DNA of 15,433 nucleotides from Gracilaria caudata (taxonomy: Eukaryota; Rhodophyta; Florideophyceae; Gracilariales; Gracilariaceae): NCBI GenBank assembly GCA_030374735.1, contig JASCIV010000637.1, forward strand, positions 1-15,433. The letters run 5' to 3'. A program made the position numbers and the translations under genes. Below the pieces are notes generated by a model. The model was not told the DNA's origin. It saw nothing but the letters and a program-made list of their open reading frames with translations, and did not search any database. Of the stretch, positions 1-6,349 are shown piece after piece; within the stretch, counting starts at the first letter, position 1, and every line of letters begins with the position of its first letter.

Positions 1-19
1 TGTTAGGTTTCTTAGTGAA

Positions 20-41
20 AGAGCGTTTCTTCCAACGCTCT
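20..41. repeat. Perfect 8-bp stem-loop
   Basis: AGAGCGTT at 20-27 and AACGCTCT at 34-41 are exact reverse complements around a 6-nt loop. There is no T run after it and no gene boundary next to it, so a role is not apparent. About two or three perfect 8-bp arms with short loops are expected by chance in a window this size. Confidence 0.5.
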
Positions 42-77
42 GCGATAAGTAGAAATTGAACTATCGCGCCCGTAAAT

Positions 78-91
78 GAGAGAGAGAGAGA
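78..91. repeat. GA dinucleotide microsatellite
   Basis: Seven uninterrupted GA units. No gene overlaps it. Confidence 0.85.
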
Positions 92-104
92 TACACCATG
101 GTCT

Positions 105-140
105 GGCATTGGGGGCTAAAACGGCATTGAGGCCTAAAAC
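105..140. repeat. Imperfect 18-bp tandem duplication
   Basis: Two adjacent 18-bp units, 105-122 and 123-140, both begin GGCATTG and end CTAAAAC, and match at 16 of 18 positions. It lies in non-coding DNA. Confidence 0.75.
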
Positions 141-810
141 GCGAACCCTCCTGCGTTATGATGTGCTTAGTGATACATTCTCGTCGTGCTTTGGGGCATT
201 ATTTGGGCACGTCGTCGTAAACATTTTCCGCATCAAAAAGACACTGTCGTCGGGTTGCATTCCCTGTTCAGCCACCCTATGAGTCCTCACGGACACAGTG
301 AACGGCATTGAACGCGTAAGCGCGGACCTTACAATGCGGCGAAGCGAAATTGAATTGGGGCTGGTTTTGTGCCTGCATCCCAAGCACTAAACGTTGCCCA
401 TCGAGCTTCACGACATGACGAGCACAGTCTTCCTTTTTATTCCAAGTCTTATGCTACGCCAAGAGATGTGGAGTTATTTTTTTTCCTTCGTGCTTCTCTC
501 AACTACTGTTCAAAATACATTAAGGCCTCCGTTTGTTTATAGTCCTCGCTCTGCACAGCTCTGTTGTTATTTGCACACTATATGAAGGACGTCATCGCAC
601 CTGTATTCCCGTGATGCATCAAAGTCCAGGGTCCCCATATGAGCCCGACACTTCTTTGTTCAACAGCAACAGAGATGTAACCCACGGTGTGACCCTCTTA
701 CTCGCGTTCGTGAGCTGGAATATTTGGGATTACAATGGCTTGTTCAACTGTTCAAATTCCAAACCTGAAATCTTAAGTGAGGAGTCCATCCATATGGCAA
801 AACCTAGCCG

Positions 811-3800
811 TTATATATGTTCCGAAAGAATATAAGCATCCGTCACTTCATGTCGCCCTGGTACCGACAAGCCCTGTTCTTCCTCAAAATCTGTGCGTTT
901 GCGTTTTCGGCCAGTGTTGCTATTCTCAGATTGCGAGGGTATTGGCTCAAATCTTCCGTCGCAATCTTCGTACAGACGACAGTACTCAACCCAACTGCTG
1001 CGAATGTCGTTGTGTATGTCAACCTCAGCATCAAAGTACGTCCCGTTTTCCAGCATAGACAATGGCACGTGAATTTCTGTGTCGAAATCAACGACTTCTA
1101 TGTCTGTGACATCTGCCAATTGAGGGAGGCGGATACGCTCTTCATATAAGATTTGAGCCCTTCTGTTCTTCAGATACAGATCAATGTCGAACGTTGTGGG
1201 CGCATCCTCTGTCTTAGGCGAATGATCATCCAGTCCCACGGCACATGATTGGTATAAACTCTTTTCTACATCAATGCTGCGTACAAGGAATGCTTCGCTT
1301 TTGTCACCAAGCTCAGAATCACCTTCCACACGTACATTAACCAACGGCGTCAAAAAGTGGAAATGATCACGCCACTGGTCCATTAAATCAAGACGCCTTT
1401 CAAGCTTAGCTTGTGCTCTATCCGCTTCTTTGGGTCTCAAGCTGATTTCGTCAAAGAATCGCATCGGGATTTTGGGAAGCAATTTTAAGCTAAGTACTTC
1501 TGGCTTCTCCACGTCTTCCGTCCGACCATGAGTACGCCCTTCATCGTTCAAATGTTTCGATGAAATCTTCATCTGACACAACGCCTCTTCGACCGAATCT
1601 GCGGCTATGATGTGATGGATATATACAGTGTTATTTCGTTGAGCAAAGTTGTGAGCACGATTCACTGCTTGGACATAGGCTGCATTGTGCCACACCGCAT
1701 TCAAGAATACTATACGAGTTGCATTGACAAAGCACCATCCGGCACCCTCCATGAGTTCAACGTTTGGACCATAAGGAGCAACAAGGACTGAGCCTTCTGC
1801 GCTGGTATTAAACTGTTGAAGTTTGTCCTGGCGTTCGCTTGGATCTTCTTTCAAGGATAGCCGATGAATCTTCTTTCTGCTTAAGCTGCGATCCCTGGTC
1901 AAACTACAAACTACGTCGTCCAGAAGCGATTCTGAGAATACGAAGACAACAAGCCTCTCATTGTCGGCCATGCATATGTCTGCCATAAAATGAAGAGCCT
2001 CCAACTTGGCCCACAGCATTGATTTTAGACTAGGATTCTCTAGAATCGGAATTACTGTATGCCGAAGGCTTGTGTGAAAAGGTCCCCTACCAACTGCTGC
2101 CCTCCTTTTGCGATCCTCTTCCAGTTGTCTCAATTCTACTTCGAAGCTTGGAAGAGCAGCTACCCCAACGCTTGCAAAGATAGACAGAAGATGGGCGGCG
2201 ACAACAGGACTACACAAGCCTTCCTGTGTGCCTGCCGCTAGGCAGTTCAAAAGTCTCCGATATTCGCGACGATGCCCTTTGTGCATATGGACATGAATGA
2301 CTGACTCTTGAGTGCACCTTCCGCTCTGGAACAGGGTATCTTTTCTCGATAAAAACCGTGGTCCGAAAGAAACCATGGCTAGCTTGTGTCGTAGATGTCG
2401 ATCTATCCCCAACACTTCATTTTCCGACGATAATTTACGGGGCGGATTGACAGGTTCTGTCAATGGCTTCACGAGAGTGTTCCAAAACGACCTGCGGGTA
2501 CCTAGGAACTTTGGACAAGCCCAATCGATAACGGACCAGGCGCGAGCAAGATTCGAAGACAGTGGAACACTGGTCATTGCCAAGCGTGCAAAAGTACGGA
2601 TACATCGCAAAGTCGCACCCATACGTAGACTCAACTTGCCTAAGCGACTAGCTTCGTCAAGCACAAACAAATCTGGGCCAGGATCGCAAAGTGCTTCTCT
2701 CGCTTGTTCCTGCAACTCAGGATTTTCGTTTTCAGTCAGGAACATGAACAACTTGTATGAACATATCAGTAACCCACCCTGTTCGCGCCACTTTTGAAGG
2801 GAATCAAAACATGATTGCTCTTCAAGAACCATGCCCTGCGCAAACTCTGTGAAGCAATCACGTGCCCATTTCCATTCGTAGAGACATTCGTCTGGACACA
2901 ATACAACCATTTTGAAGTTCTCTCCTTGAGGAACGTTTCTAATGAGAATATTAGAAAAGACGAAGAGAAGGTGTGCTCTTGGGTACCCTAAACCATGAAC
3001 AAAGACTGCGCCTGAGCACGGGTTCTCTATTAGGTAGTACCAGAGGAAGCGAAGGGCGTCAAGATGAAGATCGTACACATGACCATCTTCCGCGCGGAAA
3101 CATATACTACAAAGATCTGCTTGCAACTGAACAACAGGCTTTGATCGATCCGATGGCTGCCACAAGTAGTAAATTTCCTTCTCCGCAGAATAAGACTGCT
3201 CAGGTATTCCTGCATTCGAAGAGAAGTATTTGTAGCGAGCTTTGACCACGTCTGCAACTTTCTCTTGCCTGTCCAACTGGTACTGTCTAGAAAGCCGCAA
3301 GTCTCGGGGCTGTGGTTTCGGCTCAGTGACACGAGAACTGCCTCGCGATTCTAATGAAGCACGAGACGCAGTATGCGGCGCGTGTGTGTGAGACGGAGCT
3401 TTACGGTTAAGTTTTTGCGTTGGATGTGCGTCCGATTCAATTTGTGGGGGAGAGAGGTCATCGTCATCGTCGACAATACATATTACGTCGGTCGGCGCAC
3501 TAGATACAACTGAAGGATGCCTTTGGGCTTCAGGAGCACGTTGGGGTGGCTGGGTTGCTGGATGGTTAGAGGAATTATGTTTTTGGGCGTTAGAACCGGG
3601 ATTGAGCTCTGCACTCTTCCGCTTCTTTCTGTACTTCGAATTGTAGATATTCCACATTTCGGTGACATACTTCTGCAGACAATCATAACGCCGTGACTCC
3701 TGGAGAAAGACAAGAAGGTCGACAAGTTCAGGGAAACCTGCGATATGCGGTGATGGAACAAATGCGGCCAGAGGGGGACGAGTTTGAACGGCAGTGGTGG

Positions 3801-4188
3801 TCGCATCCTTGCGGGACTCAGGCGGTTGTTTCGAAGCGCTTGGATCAACAGCAGGATGAAAGGCAGGTGTGGATGGCACTGGCAATCGCGCAGTTGCCTT
3901 GGAAAGCGCAGTCGCAGCGGGTGGAGTGTGTGACGAGGGAGGAGGTGGGGGTGGTACGGAGCGCAGTGACGGACGTCGAACAATCGGCGCAGAAGGGGTT
4001 TGAACAGAAGGGGTTTGAACCGAAGGGACGATGGTGGGAAGGAGTGGCGCAGAAGACCCAGAGCCAGACGACGACGGAGTGGGCTGAACAGGCTGCGAAG
4101 ATTGTGCTTGAAGAGATATGCGACGGCGTGCAGCGTTTTGAAGAAGCGGACGGTCGCTCTTGCGACGACTCGGCTGGAAGGCTCCCAT
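811..4188 (-). CDS. Degenerate SNF2-family (ATRX/ARIP4/CLSY-like) protein, probable pseudo-ATPase
   Basis: A 1125-residue frame from the first in-frame ATG (4186-4188) to TAA at 811-813. The frame stays open upstream to about 4395 without an ATG, so the real start could lie in an upstream exon. Residues 1-150 are Pro/Ser/Thr-rich. Residues 149-190 look helical. VICIVDDDDD at 235-244 fits a SUMO-interacting motif. The two SNF2 RecA-like lobes span about 373-570 and 745-880. Family signatures persist: VVLCP (428-432), DPGPD (502-506) before motif II, FLGTRRSFWN (561-570), VVFVFSESL (near 747-755), and IVFLNAVWHN followed by QAVNRAHNFAQ (840-850). Catalytic motifs are altered: Walker A GLGKT is GYPRA within HGLGYPRA, motif II DEGH is DEAS, motif III TGTPLQNN is TSVPLSSN, and the second motif VI arginine is Asn. 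RKRKR (1094-1098) is a likely nuclear signal. Inferred role: nuclear chromatin-associated scaffold rather than ATP-driven remodeller. The family call is firm, the subfamily less so. Confidence 0.85.
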   Translation of the reverse strand: MGAFQPSRRKSDRPLLQNAARRRISLQAQSSQPVQPTPSSSGSGSSAPLLPTIVPSVQTPSVQTPSAPIVRRPSLRSVPPPPPPSSHTPPAATALSKATARLPVPSTPAFHPAVDPSASKQPPESRKDATTTAVQTRPPLAAFVPSPHIAGFPELVDLLVFLQESRRYDCLQKYVTEMWNIYNSKYRKKRKSAELNPGSNAQKHNSSNHPATQPPQRAPEAQRHPSVVSSAPTDVICIVDDDDDLSPPQIESDAHPTQKLNRKAPSHTHAPHTASRASLESRGSSRVTEPKPQPRDLRLSRQYQLDRQEKVADVVKARYKYFSSNAGIPEQSYSAEKEIYYLWQPSDRSKPVVQLQADLCSICFRAEDGHVYDLHLDALRFLWYYLIENPCSGAVFVHGLGYPRAHLLFVFSNILIRNVPQGENFKMVVLCPDECLYEWKWARDCFTEFAQGMVLEEQSCFDSLQKWREQGGLLICSYKLFMFLTENENPELQEQAREALCDPGPDLFVLDEASRLGKLSLRMGATLRCIRTFARLAMTSVPLSSNLARAWSVIDWACPKFLGTRRSFWNTLVKPLTEPVNPPRKLSSENEVLGIDRHLRHKLAMVSFGPRFLSRKDTLFQSGRCTQESVIHVHMHKGHRREYRRLLNCLAAGTQEGLCSPVVAAHLLSIFASVGVAALPSFEVELRQLEEDRKRRAAVGRGPFHTSLRHTVIPILENPSLKSMLWAKLEALHFMADICMADNERLVVFVFSESLLDDVVCSLTRDRSLSRKKIHRLSLKEDPSERQDKLQQFNTSAEGSVLVAPYGPNVELMEGAGWCFVNATRIVFLNAVWHNAAYVQAVNRAHNFAQRNNTVYIHHIIAADSVEEALCQMKISSKHLNDEGRTHGRTEDVEKPEVLSLKLLPKIPMRFFDEISLRPKEADRAQAKLERRLDLMDQWRDHFHFLTPLVNVRVEGDSELGDKSEAFLVRSIDVEKSLYQSCAVGLDDHSPKTEDAPTTFDIDLYLKNRRAQILYEERIRLPQLADVTDIEVVDFDTEIHVPLSMLENGTYFDAEVDIHNDIRSSWVEYCRLYEDCDGRFEPIPSQSENSNTGRKRKRTDFEEEQGLSVPGRHEVTDAYILSEHI
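3991..4020. repeat. 15-bp exact tandem duplication inside the SNF2-like gene
   Basis: The unit AGAAGGGGTTTGAAC occurs at 3991-4005 and again at 4006-4020. On the minus strand it encodes a repeated five-residue unit (SVQTP-type) in the Pro/Ser/Thr-rich N-terminal region, which suggests slippage in a low-constraint linker. Confidence 0.85.
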
Positions 4189-4350
4189 GGGAAGAAGACG
4201 CCGAACCAGTAGAAGGGGTGGGCCGCGCGCAGAGGGGCGAATCGGTATGGGCGAGGTTGCTGCAAGCCGTTGCTCCACAACGTTGGGATCAATGGGCCAT
4301 CTCCTTGTAGTCTGGTTTGGTTTGGATGTTGGCGCCAAAATGTGCGGCCT

Positions 4351-4547
4351 GCTGTACCCTTGTACCCTTGTACGTCTACCATTGGATGTGGTGCCCTACT
4401 TGATCCACGAAGCTAAGCCTTATGATGAGAGATACCTTCGTCGCTTCTATCATTTCAGAGAACGAACGGCCGTGTGCAGACAGAATTCGCTCGTTCAACT
4501 TCCCGGCCAAAGTAGATACGGAGGTATCTACTGTGCAAGGGTACAGC
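4351..4547. repeat. 12-bp inverted repeat with tandem 8-bp units in one arm
   Basis: GCTGTACCCTTG at 4351-4362 is the exact reverse complement of CAAGGGTACAGC at 4536-4547. The left arm sits in a short tandem array of TGTACCCT (4353-4368, two units, continuing into TGTAC). A 12-bp match this close is unlikely by chance (under 0.2 expected per window of this size with spacing under 200 bp, uniform composition). The copies lie on either side of the presumed SNF2-gene leader, so a shared protein-binding motif is possible. Confidence 0.55.
4511..4532. repeat. Perfect 9-bp hairpin with tetraloop
   Basis: AGTAGATAC (4511-4519) and GTATCTACT (4524-4532) pair exactly around GGAG. It lies about 320 bp upstream of the SNF2-like ATG and just beside the right arm of the 12-bp inverted repeat. 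Confidence 0.65.
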
Positions 4548-4877
4548 GCGACGTGATGCGTTATTCGGACCAAGGCAAACACACTTATTTTTGCTTTACA
4601 CCGTCATCGGCAAGAAGACGTTTTGGTAACCAAATTGAGATTGCTTCGCGGCGCTATGTTGAAAACGTACTTTGCAGTTTGCATCCTGTATGCTTCGCTG
4701 CACTGCCTACTATCAACGTTTCCGAGCTGAACGCGCGCACGGTGCCTCTTTTCAAGTCACTTCGAAACTTGTAGACGTGGATTCAACGAGGAAGTACCTG
4801 TACACACATGTCCGTTATCTCACGTCGTCAGCAACAGGCAACTTGTCAGCAACCCCCCTCGCCACACCGATTCCTCG

Positions 4878-4898
4878 TACGGCACATGATGTGCCGTA
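4878..4898. promoter_or_regulatory. 21-bp perfect palindrome upstream of bZIP gene
   Basis: Ten-base arms TACGGCACAT (4878-4887) and ATGTGCCGTA (4889-4898) are separated by a single G. The site is 160 bp upstream of the bZIP start codon, a typical position for a dimeric transcription-factor site. The palindrome itself is direct observation; its role is inference. Confidence 0.6.
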
Positions 4899-4984
4899 TT
4901 GATCGTTTTCGCCACGGGTGAGACCTCGTCTCAACTGACAATTTACATTCTATCTGTCGTTGCGCACCTCCGCCCCTTCATGAG

Positions 4985-5033
4985 ATTCCGAGTCCCGCCA
5001 ATATCTACACACCGCCAGTCACAGACTCGGAAT
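4985..5033. promoter_or_regulatory. 10-bp inverted repeat with 29-nt loop in the presumed bZIP leader
   Basis: ATTCCGAGTC (4985-4994) and GACTCGGAAT (5024-5033) are exact reverse complements. The right arm ends 26 bp before the ATG at 5060, so the repeat could be a dyad binding site or, if transcribed, a stem-loop in the 5' leader. The arms contain GACTC, which partly resembles AP-1/GCN4-type half sites; autoregulation is only a possibility. Confidence 0.5.
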
Positions 5034-5059
5034 AAAGTGTGACCTTCACCTGGAATCAA

Positions 5060-5746
5060 ATGGCGCACCCTGAAGCGCGGCAGCGGATTTCATTCGTAAG
5101 CATAAGGCCCCAGATGTTCATCGAGACTGCGTCGCTACTACCGCCGCCCCTCACCCCAACGTCCTCAGTTTGGAATGGACGGACGGACTGGCAACACACA
5201 GACAACTTTCTCCACTGTGGCCTCCGACCGATATCTTCAACCATGGACAAGTTTAGTTCAAACAATCAGCTGTCTTCCCCCCAAGCGTCCCAAAAGGAGA
5301 AGAATTGCAGCCCCAGGCGCAAATTCACAATCGTTGACAATGAAACAGCACCAACCCTTATCAATGAGCAATCTACAAACCCAAACCACCAACTCTTTGA
5401 AAACTCCAATACCGACAAGCAATCACTAAGTTCCCGAGCTTCGGAATTTCTGTCCCAGGACAGTCAATTTGTCACCGTCAACATGAGCAAAAACGAGCTA
5501 GACCCGCTGACAATGCCATTTGAAGAGAGACAGAAACTGGAAAGAGCGAAAAGGAATAGAGAGGCTGCATATCGTTCACGGGCAAAGAACAAAATAAGGC
5601 AGTGTGCAGTGGAAGAAGATACTAGGAAAAACTTAGCTCTCAACACTCAGTTAAGGAGCATGTTGGAATTTCTCCTCACTCGGTTACGTAGTCCGTCTTC
5701 AATGGATGGTACTGCACAGCAACACAAGCAAGGCAAGAACTCCTAG
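5060..5746 (+). CDS. bZIP-like transcription factor with atypical zipper
   Basis: A 228-residue protein. ATG at 5060 is the first in the frame, with G at +4. Residues 1-150 are Ser/Asn/Gln/Pro-rich without a known domain, as is common for activation or linker regions. The bZIP region is at about 155-210 (5522-5689). Its basic part RAKRNREAAYRSRAKNK carries the family signature Asn166-x7-Arg174, with Tyr in place of a common basic or polar residue. The zipper is poor: the canonical register after Arg174 gives Ala, Lys, Gln, Phe instead of leucines, while a register one residue later gives Val, Asn, Leu, Leu. Expected function is nuclear sequence-specific DNA binding as a dimer; a weak zipper suggests obligate heterodimerisation, or that the true C-terminus differs. 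A second open frame directly downstream (5692-5901) could continue the coiled coil. The bZIP assignment is good; the C-terminal end is uncertain. Confidence 0.75.
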   Translation: MAHPEARQRISFVSIRPQMFIETASLLPPPLTPTSSVWNGRTDWQHTDNFLHCGLRPISSTMDKFSSNNQLSSPQASQKEKNCSPRRKFTIVDNETAPTLINEQSTNPNHQLFENSNTDKQSLSSRASEFLSQDSQFVTVNMSKNELDPLTMPFEERQKLERAKRNREAAYRSRAKNKIRQCAVEEDTRKNLALNTQLRSMLEFLLTRLRSPSSMDGTAQQHKQGKNS

Positions 5747-5901
5747 CCACAGTGGAAAGACAGGATACGTTGGTAGAAGTAACAACCAAGACATGTCAAA
5801 CTTTTAGAGAGGAGTGTAGGGCCACTGAAACGACAGGTTGTTACCGTGAGCACTACGTGCAAGGAGTTCACCATATACGATTGAAGTTCTGCAACCCATG
5901 A
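5692..5901 (+). other. Open frame overlapping and following the bZIP 3' end, possible continuation
   Basis: After a TAG at 5689-5691 this frame is open for 69 codons to TGA at 5899-5901, without an ATG. It reads as Gln/Glu/Leu/Val/Thr-rich sequence including ARQELLATVERQDTLVEV, with a coiled-coil-like composition. A GT at 5688 and an AG ending at 5719 would join the bZIP frame to it in phase, but the resulting 32-nt intron would be abnormally short. A one-base indel could also connect them. It may simply be a chance open frame. Confidence 0.25.
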
Positions 5902-6349
5902 CATATCTGCATTTCGAATCCAGTTCTGTAAGGCAAACAATTTGAACTACATCCGCTCTTCACTGAGAACTTTGTACTCGCTGGAAACATAGCAACGACT
6001 CTGGATTCTATAAGTAGTTCTGCACGTTTTCGCTCAGGCCTAGGATATTGGAGCCCGTGAGATTCTCATAATCCAACGAATATACATGGAAGCTAATCAC
6101 AATAGCCGATAACCACCAAAAGGTCTGTGCTCGCCATTAGGTCTGTGTCTTTGATGTTGCCTGTCACCGCTGAGCTAGTACACCTGCGATCGAGGTCAGT
6201 TTGTGATGGGTCTTTGTTTCTTACTACGTTCACTCTTCGCCCAGTATCTTTCCAGTGGTGTATGCACTTAAGTTAGAGAACTTGATTCGCATTCCAAATA
6301 GAATAAGCTGTAACTACTCTTGTTAGTAGAACTGCAAGCTAAAATGAAT
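5747..6349. other. Convergent intergenic region between bZIP and SRP54
   Basis: Both flanking genes end here, so it should hold two 3' UTRs. Only small incoherent open frames are present. AGGTCTGTG occurs twice, at 6121-6129 and 6139-6147. I see no canonical AATAAA close to either stop codon. Confidence 0.55.

Larger units (their letters stand above)
1..810. other. Non-coding flank beyond the 3' end of the SNF2-like gene
   Basis: No open frame here looks like a protein: all are under about 100 codons, lack recognisable motifs and overlap one another. The stretch holds a short hairpin (20-41), a GA microsatellite (78-91) and an 18-bp imperfect tandem duplication (105-140), listed separately. 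The terminal part (roughly 430-810) should contain the 3' UTR of the minus-strand gene ending at 811. A TTTATT (AATAAA on the minus strand) is present near 435, but it is about 370 bp from the stop and is not a secure polyadenylation signal. Confidence 0.55.
4189..5059. promoter_or_regulatory. Divergent intergenic region between SNF2-like and bZIP genes
   Basis: The SNF2-like gene reads leftward and the bZIP gene rightward, so both promoters and 5' leaders must lie here. No internal open frame looks coding. The region has a conspicuous set of inverted repeats (4351-4362 with 4536-4547; 4511-4532; 4878-4898; 4919-4933; 4985-5033). On the minus strand, a three-codon upstream reading frame (Met-Ala-His-stop, 4300 to 4289) and an upstream ATG at 4382 precede the first in-frame ATG of the SNF2-like gene. 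No confident TATA element was identified. Confidence 0.6.

Noticed and set aside
2312..2797. A 161-codon plus-strand frame inside the SNF2-like gene
   Set aside because: Lies wholly antisense to conserved SNF2 motifs and has no domain of its own.
3693..4310. A 205-codon plus-strand frame over the same region
   Set aside because: Antisense shadow of low-complexity coding sequence; Gln/Glu/Arg-rich with no domain and ending at arbitrary places.
3483..4382. A 299-codon minus-strand frame overlapping the SNF2-like gene, starting at ATG 4382
   Set aside because: It is an Arg/Leu/Pro/His-rich shadow of the Pro/Ser/Thr-rich N-terminal region in the next frame. The true frame continues into recognisable SNF2 motifs; this one does not.
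5688..5719. A 32-nt GT-AG mini-intron in the bZIP gene that would join two frames
   Set aside because: The phase works, but the length is far below usual spliceosomal introns and there is no branch-point or pyrimidine tract; kept only as one explanation of the downstream open frame.
5908..5925. TTCGAATCC-like B-box suggestive of a tRNA
   Set aside because: The flanking bases do not form a T stem and no acceptor, D or anticodon arms are found around it. Similar TTCGAAT strings at 6985 and 14672 fail the same test.
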